From an uncultured Alistipes sp. (GTDB lineage Bacteria > Bacteroidota > Bacteroidia > Bacteroidales > Rikenellaceae): a stretch of 64,000 nt of DNA. The position numbers and the translations under genes were made by a program. Every line of letters begins with the position of its first letter. The first letter of the stretch is position 1. The stretch spans positions 124,001-188,000 of the forward strand of contig CALVCS010000010.1 of the NCBI GenBank assembly GCA_944326035.1, in the 5' to 3' direction. Shown piece after piece: positions 35,425 to 43,793 of the stretch. The notes under the pieces were generated by a model, which had not been told where the DNA came from, searched no databases, and was given only the letters and a program-made list of their open reading frames with translations.

Positions 35425-36567
35425 ATGAAACAATCGGACGGATGGCAACGCTGGAGACGACTACTCGGAGGGTGGTTGCACGCTTCGATCCGGGAGCGGC
35501 AACGTATTTTGTGGCTGTTGCCGATGCTGGTGTTGTTGTGTTTGTTGTTTCTGTGGCAGGGAAAGCCACGTTTCGAGCGCAGTTTTACCCTCTACAGCGA
35601 TGCGGTGATCGAACAACGCGACCTGGAGCGGAACCGTATGTCAGCGCATCGTTCGAAAACGAACGCCTCCGAGACCAGCCTCGCAAGAGGTGACTCCACC
35701 GGGAGAACAACAGGCCAGCGCGGGACGATGACAGGCAGAGAGCGTCGGTATGAACTTTTCGTCTTCGATCCCAATACGATCGACCTCGAGGGTTTGGTTC
35801 GCCTGGGATTTTCCCCGAAACAGGCCCAGGTGATTCTGAATTACCGTAAAGCGGGCGCGGTATTTCGTCGGCCGGCCGATTTCGCGCGTTGTTACACGGT
35901 ATCGGCCTGGAAATATGCTGAATTGGAGCCTTATATTCGTATCGGAGCGGAATATCGGGTCGAATCGGCCGCTGTCGGTCGACCTGTATCCACAAAAGAA
36001 GAACGTGTAACGAGGAGCGAAGACGATGGCGGGCAACTGGAGTCCGAAGGCGGCTGGCGGAAAGATTCGTCAGCCGTGGCTTTGAAAACGTCGGCCGATC
36101 GCAGAAACGAGCCATCTGTCGAAAGATTAGCCTCAAATGATGAACGTCACTCTCGCCTGCTTGAACTCAATACGGCCGATTCGGCGGCCTTGGTCGAGAT
36201 TCGAGGAATCGGACCGTTGAGCGCCGGACGCATTGTGCGCTATCGAAATCGTTTGGGCGGATTTGTCCGGGTGGAGCAGTTGCGGGAGGTCCGGGGCGTG
36301 TTGGAAGAAAATTATCGCCTGATTTTAACACAAATTTGGGTCGATAGTAGTAAAATTCAAAAAATTGATATTAACTTTGCAACCCCTGAGCAGCTGGCGG
36401 GACATCCCTATCTGCCGCCCAGGGTGTTGGATAAGATTCTTAAGTATAGACAATTGAAAGGGGGTTGGAGAAACGCCGAAGAATTTGTGAAACAACATAT
36501 TTTATCTCGAGAGCAAGCCGTGAGGTTAGCTCCCTATCTGCGTTTTAGGACGCAAAACTCTCTTTGA
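35425..36567 (+). CDS. Membrane-anchored helix-hairpin-helix protein (ComEA-like)
   Basis: 380 residues. One membrane segment near residues 29-43 (LWLLPMLVLLCLLFLW). Three ComEA-type helix-hairpin-helix repeats: about 115-155 (FDPNTIDLEGLVRLGFS), 245-300 (LELNTADSAALVEIRGIGPL) and 312-370 (IDINFATPEQLAGHPYLP). The linker between repeats 1 and 2 is about 70 residues of polar, low-complexity sequence. By analogy it may bind DNA outside the inner membrane, but Bacteroidota natural competence is poorly characterised, and HhH proteins of this kind occur widely in the phylum without known roles. Confidence 0.8.
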   Translation: MKQSDGWQRWRRLLGGWLHASIRERQRILWLLPMLVLLCLLFLWQGKPRFERSFTLYSDAVIEQRDLERNRMSAHRSKTNASETSLARGDSTGRTTGQRGTMTGRERRYELFVFDPNTIDLEGLVRLGFSPKQAQVILNYRKAGAVFRRPADFARCYTVSAWKYAELEPYIRIGAEYRVESAAVGRPVSTKEERVTRSEDDGGQLESEGGWRKDSSAVALKTSADRRNEPSVERLASNDERHSRLLELNTADSAALVEIRGIGPLSAGRIVRYRNRLGGFVRVEQLREVRGVLEENYRLILTQIWVDSSKIQKIDINFATPEQLAGHPYLPPRVLDKILKYRQLKGGWRNAEEFVKQHILSREQAVRLAPYLRFRTQNSL

Positions 36568-36604
36568 AACCCATTTAATTGTCAAACAGTATAAATTTAT
36601 TACC

Positions 36605-36796
36605 ATGATCGTAATGCCTGTAAAAGAGGGAGAAAACATCGAAAGAGCCCTCAAGAAATTCAAACGGAAATATGAAAGAACCGGTGTGCTGAAAGAACTG
36701 CGTCGTCGTCAGTACTTTACCAAACCTTCCGTAGTGGCTCGCGAACAGAAATTGCATGCCATCTACGTGGAACATATGGATAAAGGGGACGAATAG
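36605..36796 (+). CDS. rpsU: 30S ribosomal protein S21
   Basis: 63 residues, standard length. MIVMPVKEGENIERALKKFKRKYERTGVLKELRRRQ is split here by a typical S21 arrangement: an acidic start, then basic helices with KRKYERTG and RRRQYF. In Bacteroidota S21 takes part in sequestering the anti-Shine-Dalgarno region, which fits the lack of obvious ribosome binding sites in this window. Followed by its own terminator. Confidence 0.95.
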   Translation: MIVMPVKEGENIERALKKFKRKYERTGVLKELRRRQYFTKPSVVAREQKLHAIYVEHMDKGDE

Positions 36797-36849
36797 TCCC
36801 GAATCGATGATCCTCTTCGCCACGAAGAGAACCGGATCGATCGACATAC

Positions 36850-36893
36850 GAAAAGCCTGCTGAAATTTTGGTTAATTTTAGCAGGCTTTTTAT
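36850..36893 (+). terminator. Terminator of rpsU
   Basis: AAAAGCCTGCT pairs with AGCAGGCTTTT, extended by an A/T-rich upper stem around loop TTGGTT, followed by TTTTTATA. Confidence 0.9.
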
Positions 36894-36986
36894 ATTGGAT
36901 CGGGCGGAAGCTACGTTATACCTCAGCGAGCGTCGTTGCCGCCGACGGAGGTCGACCTCAACGGACCCTTCAAACAGAATCATCCG

Positions 36987-37967
36987 ATGCGGGAACTGGA
37001 GGCTTTTTTGAACTACCTGGCAGCCGAGAAACGGTACTCGGCTTTGACGGTGCGTGCTTATGGCGACGATATCCGCCAATTTATGCGCTTTTGCCTGTCG
37101 GAAACGTCGCGTCAGCCGTCGGATCCTGATGATTCGTCCGAGGGGGCGCCTTTAGCGGAAGATCCTGTGGAACGGTTCGATCCGACTTTGGTCGAAACGA
37201 ACGATCTGCGGGCCTGGATCATGAACCTTACCGGCGATGAACATCGGCGGGCAACAACCGTCAATCGGAAAATATCGTCCGTCAAGGCCTTTTATCGCTA
37301 TCTGCGGGCCAAGGGGGTGATCCAGGACGATCCCTTTCTGTTGGTCTCGACCTTGCGGACGCCCAAACGGCTGCCGTCGTTCGTGGAACAGAGCCGCATG
37401 AAACGCCTGACCGCCTCGCTGATGTATCCCTCCGAGGTGTTCGAAACGGAACGTGATGCGTTGGTGATTCTGCTCTTTTATGCGACGGGCATTCGATTGG
37501 CCGAACTGCGGGATATTCGGGTCGACGATTTCTCGGATCATTTTACTCGTCTGAAAGTCAGAGGAAAAGGCGATAAAGAGAGGGTGATCCCCGTCATCGC
37601 GCCGGTGGCGGCGAAAATAGCGGCCTATCTGCAGCTAATTCGGGAGCAAAACATTTGTAAAAGTGACATAAATTTCCTATTTTTAACAAGCGAGGGGAAG
37701 CAGATCAGCCGTAGCGAAATCTACCGGATCGTGCACCGTATCTTGCGGGCGGCCGGGGTACAGGGCAAGAGTAGCCCCCACGTGCTGAGACATACTTTCG
37801 CCACGCACCTGCTGGATGCCGGAGTCGATATCCGGGCGATCCAGGAGCTGTTGGGACACTCCAGCCTGGGAGCTACCCAGGTCTATACCCACAACAGTAT
37901 CGAACAGTTGAAACGAGTTTACAATCAGGCCCATCCCCGGGCCAAAAAATCGAATGAGGAGGAATGA
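36987..37967 (+). CDS. XerC/XerD-type tyrosine recombinase
   Basis: 326 residues from the ATG at 36987. Catalytic residues R170 (ATGIRLAEL), K194 (RGKGDKER), H265 and R268 (HVLRHTFATHLL), H291 (LLGHSS) and Y300 (TQVYTH) are all present. The N-terminal SAM-like domain has an acidic insertion (about residues 40-66, with SDPDDSSEGAP) not usual in XerC/D. The pairing with a ribosome hibernation factor is common in Bacteroidota and argues for the chromosomal dimer-resolution enzyme rather than a mobile-element integrase. Confidence 0.92.
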   Translation: MRELEAFLNYLAAEKRYSALTVRAYGDDIRQFMRFCLSETSRQPSDPDDSSEGAPLAEDPVERFDPTLVETNDLRAWIMNLTGDEHRRATTVNRKISSVKAFYRYLRAKGVIQDDPFLLVSTLRTPKRLPSFVEQSRMKRLTASLMYPSEVFETERDALVILLFYATGIRLAELRDIRVDDFSDHFTRLKVRGKGDKERVIPVIAPVAAKIAAYLQLIREQNICKSDINFLFLTSEGKQISRSEIYRIVHRILRAAGVQGKSSPHVLRHTFATHLLDAGVDIRAIQELLGHSSLGATQVYTHNSIEQLKRVYNQAHPRAKKSNEEE

Positions 37968-37969
37968 TT

Positions 37970-38263
37970 ATGCAAGTGAAGATTCAATCCGTTAAGTTTG
38001 ATGCCGACAAAAAACTTGTCGATTTCATCCAGGCGAAAGTGGACAAAATGGAACGGTTTATCGAGCGGGCTATCTCTGCGGATGTCATCTTGAAACTCGA
38101 TAAAGATCATGAACAAGGTAATAAGGTAGCCACCGTGAAGTTCGATGTACCGGGCGCCGATCTGGTCGCTGAACGTCGGAGTAAGAGTTTCGAGGAATCG
38201 ATCGATTTGTGTTTGGACGCGATTAAAAAACAGGTGGAAAAACTGAAAGATAAATATAAATAG
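37970..38263 (+). CDS. hpf: Short-form ribosome hibernation promoting factor (HPF/RaiA)
   Basis: 97 residues. MQVKIQSVKFDADKKLVDFI opens the HPF/YfiA fold, and RRSKSFEESIDLCLDAIKKQ ends it. The ATG at 37970 is preferred over one six bases upstream because GGAGG (37957-37962) is 7 bases before it, an unusually good ribosome binding site for this window. It nearly abuts the Xer gene stop. Binds the 30S subunit in stationary phase. Confidence 0.93.
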   Translation: MQVKIQSVKFDADKKLVDFIQAKVDKMERFIERAISADVILKLDKDHEQGNKVATVKFDVPGADLVAERRSKSFEESIDLCLDAIKKQVEKLKDKYK

Positions 38264-38310
38264 AGTTCCGGACTCCTTCGAACCGGAGACTCCGAAATAG
38301 AATAGTATGG

Positions 38311-38337
38311 AAAGGGATGCTGAGGCATCCCTTTTTT
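38311..38337 (+). terminator. Terminator of the xer-hpf unit
   Basis: AAAGGGATGC pairs with GCATCCCTTT around TGAG, followed by TTT. Confidence 0.9.
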
Positions 38338-38449
38338 GTGGAAGAGTGGCCCCTGTTTTGAGGGAAGCCCAAGCGTGGGAAAGCGGGGTGCGAGCTGCGG
38401 GATCTTTTGACCCCGCTCCATAGAGGCAGTAAAGGAAAGCATATTAAAT

Positions 38450-38480
38450 AAGCCCGAATCTTTGAACAAGATTCGGGCTT
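38450..38480. terminator. Terminator after the GH78 gene
   Basis: AAGCCCGAATC (38450-38460) pairs with GATTCGGGCTT (38470-38480). It lies 41 bases past the GH78 stop; on the minus strand ATTTAATAT follows. Confidence 0.7.
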
Positions 38481-38520
38481 TGTCGGTACGGTTCGAGCGT
38501 AGGGGCATGCGGCCGGACGA

Positions 38521-40719
38521 TTATCGTCCTTTGAGGGTGTGGGTGCCGGCGCAGAGGGATACGCATCGTCCGGAGGGGAAGCAGATCTCGGCGGAGGTGC
38601 CTTCGGGAACGGTCACGGTGAGGGTCAGTACCCTCCCTTGGCGCACAATCGAAGCGTGAATGGAGCCGTAATGGCTCGGTACCGTAGCCGACACTTCAGT
38701 GAGTGGACCCAATTGCGGGGCAATACGGAAGGTCCGAAAACCGGGCGAGGTCGGCGCGATGCCACAGACATATTGACTGAGCAGCATCAAGGGACCGCCA
38801 CTCCAGGCGTGGTTATTGCTGTTGCCATCGGTCGGTGTCGCTTTGAATTGCCACACTTCGAAGAGCGTGCTGTAATCGTATTGCAGCATGTTGGCATAAC
38901 GCTTGTGCATACGTTGCAGCGCCAAATCGGGTTGATTCATGCGGAACAAGGCTTCCAAAATGAATCGTTCCATGTAGGGGCCGGCATGGTATTCCTGGGA
39001 GAGCACTTCCGTGAGGGCTGGATATTTGTCTTCGGAGGCTAACCCACTTAGTACGGCTAGAGCCTGCGCTCGGTCATCCGTATCCAAGGTGTAATCGGGG
39101 GAGCGATAGGCCGTACCGGTCCAAAATTGTCGGTCGAAGTTTTGTTCGATCAGCGTCATGCGGGCATCGATCGCTTCGAGATCTGTCGTTTTTCCCAGTT
39201 GGCGGGCGAACTCCCGTTCGGCTTTCAGGGCCAGATAGTACCAGCCGTTGGTCAGCACCTCCATGTCCTGATTGGGCCCCGAGTCCCCCCAATTCCAGTC
39301 GCTGGAGCGAAAGAGGACCAATCCGTCGTCGCCCATCTGCCAGACTTCATGGAGGTAGCGATGGAGACGGTCATAGATCAGGGGAAGAAAGCTGTCGTCT
39401 CCGCTAAAAAAAGATTGAGTGTAAAATCCGTACCATCCTACGGCGGCCAGCATCTGTAACGGCAGCTCTCGAGTCCATCCGCCGGCCGGGACCGGAGAGA
39501 AAATGACGCCATCGTTGCGTTGCCAGTTCATCAACTCCAGGATACCTTTGCGAGCCAATTGTTGGCCCCGCGGATCGAGGGCGTAAAAGGCCTGTCCGAG
39601 CTCGTTGACCACATCTCCCCACCATTGCGCCCGTTCCCGTTCCGGACAGTCGAAATAGGTGTCGCGCATGTTGACATAGAGCGTGCGTGCTGCCCGTTTC
39701 CAAAGTTCGTTCAGGAAGGGATCGTTGCATCGGAACGAGCCGGCGATATCGGCATCGTATCCGGTTTCACGGTATTTGACCGCTTTGACCGTCACACCCT
39801 TCGGAAGGATATATTTCATGATATGCCCGCTCATCCAACCCAGGTTTTCATACGTTTGTTCGCCGGCTCGGGTGATGTACTCCGCCCGTACGGAATAGGC
39901 GGTTCCGTTTCCGGTCGTGTAATTGTCGGTGATCATCCGGAGGGTGTCGCCAGCACGAACCGTTTCGATCTGGAACCAGGGGGTAAATTGGGCATTATAG
40001 GGCAGTTTGCAGAAGAGTGTATCGCCGATGCGTTCGACGGAGACGTAGTCTTGTAGACCGGAATTTCTCCACTGGGGGATGGGACGTTTGACCAGTCGAC
40101 CGTGCGGAGGTCGATTGACATCGGCGGCCATCATGGCCCCTCCTGTGATTTTGTCAACCCCGGGGAGATACCACCCCTCAAGGGCCAGACGTGCATCGAA
40201 CCGGATATTGCTTTCCGAGAGCCTGTAGTTCGGATGAGGTGCGTCGGTATTTTGATAGGCTTCGTAGGTGATGCACTTCCATCGATTGTCGCTGAGAATT
40301 TCTACGCCAGGGGCCTGGCAGTCGAACAGAAAGGCGGCCTGTCCGCTGCTGGCGTGCGAGAAACCGTTTTTGCCGAAATACCATACTAGTGCTGCGATCG
40401 TGTTTTCGCCCCTTTGGAGAAAGGGAGCGATATCGACTTCGTCGTAATAGCTGGCTCCAGGGGCCGGTCCCCGTTTGAGCCCGCCTTCGAAAACGACCAT
40501 CTGACCGTTGATCCATAACCAATATTTGCTGTCGGCTGCGATGCGTGCTATCGCTTGTGAGGGGATCTGATCGATGGAAGTTGTGGTTTTCAGGCAGAGC
40601 CATTGATTCGGAAGGCTCTGACACCCTTCATGAGAGATCCATACGGCTTTCCAGGGCGGTTCGGCCTGGGTACAGAGGAATCCTAGGATCGAGAAGAGCA
40701 GAAGCAGCGTTTTTTTCAT
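38521..40719 (-). CDS. Secreted GH78 alpha-L-rhamnosidase
   Basis: 732 residues. Signal peptide (MKKTLLLLFSILGFLCTQA), N-terminal beta-sandwich domains (about 20-330, with YDEVDIAPFLQRGENTIAALVW), then an (alpha/alpha)6 barrel with the GH78 landmarks YFDCPERERAQWWGD and SDWNWGDSG, and a C-terminal beta domain with HAWSGGP. Releases terminal alpha-L-rhamnose from glycans or glycosides; the exact linkage cannot be read. Divergent from a GH65-like lipoprotein, with which it shares a 188-base intergenic region. Confidence 0.88.
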   Translation of the reverse strand: MKKTLLLLFSILGFLCTQAEPPWKAVWISHEGCQSLPNQWLCLKTTTSIDQIPSQAIARIAADSKYWLWINGQMVVFEGGLKRGPAPGASYYDEVDIAPFLQRGENTIAALVWYFGKNGFSHASSGQAAFLFDCQAPGVEILSDNRWKCITYEAYQNTDAPHPNYRLSESNIRFDARLALEGWYLPGVDKITGGAMMAADVNRPPHGRLVKRPIPQWRNSGLQDYVSVERIGDTLFCKLPYNAQFTPWFQIETVRAGDTLRMITDNYTTGNGTAYSVRAEYITRAGEQTYENLGWMSGHIMKYILPKGVTVKAVKYRETGYDADIAGSFRCNDPFLNELWKRAARTLYVNMRDTYFDCPERERAQWWGDVVNELGQAFYALDPRGQQLARKGILELMNWQRNDGVIFSPVPAGGWTRELPLQMLAAVGWYGFYTQSFFSGDDSFLPLIYDRLHRYLHEVWQMGDDGLVLFRSSDWNWGDSGPNQDMEVLTNGWYYLALKAEREFARQLGKTTDLEAIDARMTLIEQNFDRQFWTGTAYRSPDYTLDTDDRAQALAVLSGLASEDKYPALTEVLSQEYHAGPYMERFILEALFRMNQPDLALQRMHKRYANMLQYDYSTLFEVWQFKATPTDGNSNNHAWSGGPLMLLSQYVCGIAPTSPGFRTFRIAPQLGPLTEVSATVPSHYGSIHASIVRQGRVLTLTVTVPEGTSAEICFPSGRCVSLCAGTHTLKGR

Positions 40720-40746
40720 GGGTTCGAAACGTTTGGTAGGCTTTCT

Positions 40747-40764
40747 TCGGGGAAAGGTCCCCGA
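40747..40764 (-). promoter_or_regulatory. Inverted repeat at the GH78 transcription start
   Basis: TCGGGGA (40747-40753), spacer AAGG, TCCCCGA (40758-40764). It begins a few bases after the predicted start of the GH78 transcript, so it may be an operator or a 5'-end mRNA hairpin. Confidence 0.55.
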
Positions 40765-40773
40765 TGTGGTTAA

Positions 40774-40802
40774 CCAAGATACGCATAATCTGTCAGAGCA
40801 AA
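40774..40802 (-). promoter_or_regulatory. Promoter of the GH78 gene
   Basis: On the minus strand TTTG (40802-40799), 17 bases, then TATCTTGG (40781-40774). The -7 box deviates at one base and is identical to that of the divergent gene. Confidence 0.55.
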
Positions 40803-40842
40803 AAATGCGGGGGTGTTAATTTGTCGTTTGCCGGCTTTTGTT

Positions 40843-40874
40843 TTTGGTAAGCCCTGTCTTTTTTATTATCTTGG
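40843..40874 (+). promoter_or_regulatory. Promoter of the GH65-like lipoprotein gene
   Basis: TTTG (40843-40846), 20 bases, then TATCTTGG (40867-40874), the same -7 variant as the divergent GH78 promoter. Confidence 0.6.
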
Positions 40875-40907
40875 CACAGCGTTAAAACCAAACTAAAAAA
40901 TACATTT

Positions 40908-43031
40908 ATGAAACATGCGTTATGTGCCGGTATGCTGACTGCGTCGCTCGTCGTGTTATTGAGTGCGTGTCACTCGACTTCGAGCACCGGGACCATCGAT
41001 CGTCGGGCGGTGGTCGATCGACACAAAGTAGTGACAACCCAAACCAATCCGAAAAGTCCGGCCCAGGTGGGCAATGGTGAATTTGCTATGGGGGTAGATA
41101 TTACGGGTTTACAGACCTTCGTGCCCTTCAATACGCTTTCCAATTGGAGCTGGCATACGTTCCCCCTACCGAAAGGGGCTCGCATCGAAGATTATCAGGG
41201 CGTTGCTTTCGATACCCATGGAAAACCGATCCGCTACGAGGTGTTCGATGAGACTCATCCTGAGATTTCTCGCTGGTTACAGGCAAACCCTCATCGTTTT
41301 ACCTTGGGGCAACTGGGCTTTGAAATTTTGAAAGCCGACGGACAACCGGCTCAAGAATCCGATTTACAGAATACGCGTCAGGAAATCGATCTGTGGAGTG
41401 GTATTATCACCAGTACCTTTTCGCTGGATGGCGAACCGGTGACGGTGCGTACGGCCTGTCATCCGAATCAGGATGCCGTCGGGGTGACGGTGGAATCACC
41501 TTTGGTCGGGGAAGGACGGATTTCGGTGTTTTTGGATTTTCCGTATCCTACGACGAAACAGTTCGCCGATTACTTAGGGGATTATACCAAACCGGAGCTG
41601 CATTCGGCCGAGATTGTCGATCAGACGCCTGGGTCGGTTGTCATTGAACGGATGTTGGATACCACGCAATATTTTACGGCCGTGAAATGGACCTCTGATG
41701 GACAGTTTGCTCAGGCTGGGGTTGATTCCATGCCTCATCGCTTCTATTTCCGCCCGGAGAAAACGGACAAAATAGCGTTGACCTGTACTTTCTCGAAAGC
41801 TCGCCCTCAAGGCGAATTGGCGGTAGCGGCCGATGTTTTTGTCAAGAGCAGTGAAGCGTGGGTCGATTATTGGAACTCCGGCGCAGCCATCGATTTGTCT
41901 GGCAGTAAGGATCCCCGATGGAAGGAGTTGGAACGTCGTATCGTATTGTCCCAGTATGTGATGCGGGTTAATGAAGCGGGGAGTCTTCCGCCTCAAGAGA
42001 GTGGGCTGGTCAATAACGGTTGGTATGGACGTTTCCATTTCGAGATGATTTGGTGGCATGGCATTCATTATGCCTTGTGGAACCGTTGGCCGCTGTTCGA
42101 TAAGAGCCTGCATATTTACCCGGATTTTCTGCCTACGTCCATCGCTCGGGCACAGCGGATGGGTCGCAGTGGAGCCAAATGGCCCAAATGTACGGCCGAT
42201 TTCGACCGGGAATGGCCTTGCTGGGCCCATGGATTTTTGATTTGGCAACAGCCTCATCCGATCTATTTTGCCGAACAGGATTATCTGATGCATCCGACCC
42301 AGGAGACGCTCGATAAATGGAAAGATGTCGTCTTTGCCACGGCCGATTATATGGCGGACTATGCCTATTACGATGATAAGAAGGGCGAATATGTGTTAGG
42401 ACCTCCGGTGGTGATTGTATCGGAAAACACGGACGCGTTGGTGACGACCAATCCGATTTTCGAACTGGGGTATTTCCGTTACGGCCTGCGGACAGCCCAA
42501 AAGTGGCGGGAACGTCTCGGGATGCCTCAAAACGAAAAATGGGCGGATGTATATACGAAGTTAGCGCCGCTTCCGGTTCAAGACAGTGTTTATGTAACCT
42601 ACGAAGGCATTCCTGAGATGTGGACGAAATATACGTATGAACACCCGGCCTTGACGGGGGTATTGGGAATGCTTCCCGGCGATGGCGTCGATACGACCAC
42701 CTTTGTTCGTACCTTAAATAAGGTGATGAACGAGTGGCAGTTCGATAAGATTTGGGGGTGGGATTTCCCGATGATGGCCATGGCGGCCGCACGAACCGGA
42801 CAACCGGCCTTGGCGGTCGATCTGTTGCTGCACGATTCGAAACAGTTCCAATTCGACGAACATGGGTTAGCCACGGGAGGTCCGTTCCCCTATTTCCCGT
42901 CGAACGGGGGGTTATTGACGGCCGTAGCGATGATGGCACAAGGATGGGCCGGTTCGGAAGGCGAAGCTCCGGGCTTCCCCAAAGATGGAAGTTGGAGCGT
43001 TCGGTATGAAAATTTCGTTCCTATGCAGTAA
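40908..43031 (+). CDS. GH65-like glycoside hydrolase lipoprotein
   Basis: 707 residues. Lipoprotein signal peptide ending LLSAC with the lipidated cysteine at 21. The (alpha/alpha)6-type region carries RWKELERRIVLSQYVMRV, LPPQESGLVNNGWYGRFHFE and MIWWHGIHYALWNRWPL, the pattern of GH65-related hydrolases, which resemble protein-glucosylgalactosyl-hydroxylysine glucosidase. The N-terminal domain is a beta-sandwich (VGNGEFAMGVDITGLQTF). Hydrolase versus phosphorylase activity, and the sugar, cannot be settled from sequence. Probably faces the periplasm or cell surface and works with GH78. Confidence 0.72.
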   Translation: MKHALCAGMLTASLVVLLSACHSTSSTGTIDRRAVVDRHKVVTTQTNPKSPAQVGNGEFAMGVDITGLQTFVPFNTLSNWSWHTFPLPKGARIEDYQGVAFDTHGKPIRYEVFDETHPEISRWLQANPHRFTLGQLGFEILKADGQPAQESDLQNTRQEIDLWSGIITSTFSLDGEPVTVRTACHPNQDAVGVTVESPLVGEGRISVFLDFPYPTTKQFADYLGDYTKPELHSAEIVDQTPGSVVIERMLDTTQYFTAVKWTSDGQFAQAGVDSMPHRFYFRPEKTDKIALTCTFSKARPQGELAVAADVFVKSSEAWVDYWNSGAAIDLSGSKDPRWKELERRIVLSQYVMRVNEAGSLPPQESGLVNNGWYGRFHFEMIWWHGIHYALWNRWPLFDKSLHIYPDFLPTSIARAQRMGRSGAKWPKCTADFDREWPCWAHGFLIWQQPHPIYFAEQDYLMHPTQETLDKWKDVVFATADYMADYAYYDDKKGEYVLGPPVVIVSENTDALVTTNPIFELGYFRYGLRTAQKWRERLGMPQNEKWADVYTKLAPLPVQDSVYVTYEGIPEMWTKYTYEHPALTGVLGMLPGDGVDTTTFVRTLNKVMNEWQFDKIWGWDFPMMAMAAARTGQPALAVDLLLHDSKQFQFDEHGLATGGPFPYFPSNGGLLTAVAMMAQGWAGSEGEAPGFPKDGSWSVRYENFVPMQ

Positions 43032-43099
43032 TCTAGGTGTCCTAAACTGAGCGAGATAGGAGGCTTGTTATTAAATTTTTTTAAGAAATTTTTAAAAAA

Positions 43100-43132
43100 T
43101 TTGGAGAAATACCATTTTTGTCTTTATCTTTG
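43100..43132 (+). promoter_or_regulatory. Promoter of the free-standing leader-type RNA
   Basis: TTTG (43100-43103), 21 bases, then TATCTTTG (43125-43132): a complete two-part promoter with no following open reading frame on this strand. Confidence 0.8.
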
Positions 43133-43137
43133 CGGAG

Positions 43138-43295
43138 AAGTTTAGGTTCATTTAGGTTAGTAGTTTTAGGTTAGTAAAAGGAAAGACGGTAGGAGAGACG
43201 CTCAGTCTCTCTCTGCTGTTTTCCTTTGAAATTGAATCAATGCATTTTGCTACGCGATACAAAGGGAACACAATCAATGTGTTCCCTTTTTTTTT
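43138..43295 (+). ncRNA. Putative small structured RNA (copy A of the tRNA-Leu leader element)
   Basis: About 155 bases between a full promoter and a strong terminator, with no coding frame. It opens with three repeats (TTTAGGTTCA at 43141, TTTAGGTTAGT at 43151, TTTTAGGTTAGT at 43164), then a long hairpin: AAAGGAAA (43177-43184) with TTTTCCTTT (43219-43227), GTAG (43189-43192) with CTGC (43213-43216), GAGAGAC (43193-43199) with GTCTCTC (43205-43211). The first 95 bases match copy B at 33.0 kb, but no tRNA follows; about 30 unpaired bases lead into the terminator. Function unknown; a trans-acting RNA or decoy is possible. Confidence 0.72.
43261..43295. terminator. Terminator of the small RNA and of the phage-derived operon
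   Basis: AAAGGGAACACA (43261-43272) pairs with TGTGTTCCCTTT (43278-43289) around ATCAA, followed by T-run to 43295 on plus. On minus the same stem, 8 bases past the last phage gene, is followed by TTTGTA. Confidence 0.9.
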
Positions 43296-43302
43296 GTGCT
43301 TT

Positions 43303-43791
43303 TCAGGATTTGGAAACGGCTTTTAACACGAGGCCGCCCTGCATACGGATTTTGTGTCGGATATTCCGATGGGGGTCGTATTCCGGGAACAGAGTTGGGT
43401 TTGCTTCGATATATTCGATGGACTGTTCCAGCAGCAGGTCGGCTTGATGTCGAGCTTCTTTTCGCAGGAGGTGCAGTTGGCGGATAGAGATGGGTGCGGC
43501 ATAGTCGGTTTTTCCCTCCAGGATGCCCAGACTTCCGACCGATGCACTCATCAGGCTCAACGCCAGGCTTTTGACATAATAAGCCAAAGGCTTTTTGAGG
43601 AATTGGGTGACGAAACTTTCTTGACGGCTTTCCCCTAAGGTGTCGTACAGGGGGCCCAATACCGGTTTAAGATATCGAAGCTGGGCCGTTTCGATCAGGG
43701 TTTCATTGATCTGGTCATCGGGGCCGTTTGCGTTGGGCGGGAAGGCAATTTCCCAGACTTCTACAGGCGTAACGAGTAAAGGCGCACTCAT
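43303..43791 (-). CDS. Phage-derived protein of unknown function, last gene of operon
   Basis: 162 residues from the ATG at 43791, two bases after the portal stop. No motif that I recognise. Predicted largely alpha-helical, starting with PLLVTPVEVWEIAFPP and containing QLRYLKPVLGPLYDTLGE and LLRKEARHQADLLLEQSIEYI. Position directly after portal and its small size suggest a head-completion or head-tail connector protein, but this is inference from gene order. A frame with a longer N-terminus reading back through the portal gene is rejected. Confidence 0.6.
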   Translation of the reverse strand: MSAPLLVTPVEVWEIAFPPNANGPDDQINETLIETAQLRYLKPVLGPLYDTLGESRQESFVTQFLKKPLAYYVKSLALSLMSASVGSLGILEGKTDYAAPISIRQLHLLRKEARHQADLLLEQSIEYIEANPTLFPEYDPHRNIRHKIRMQGGLVLKAVSKS

Positions 43792-43793
43792 AA

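Noticed and set aside
36987-37967. Xer-type recombinase as integrase of the phage-derived region
   Set aside because: It is 5 kb away across two unrelated glycosidase genes and is coupled to hpf, the usual chromosomal xer context in Bacteroidota.
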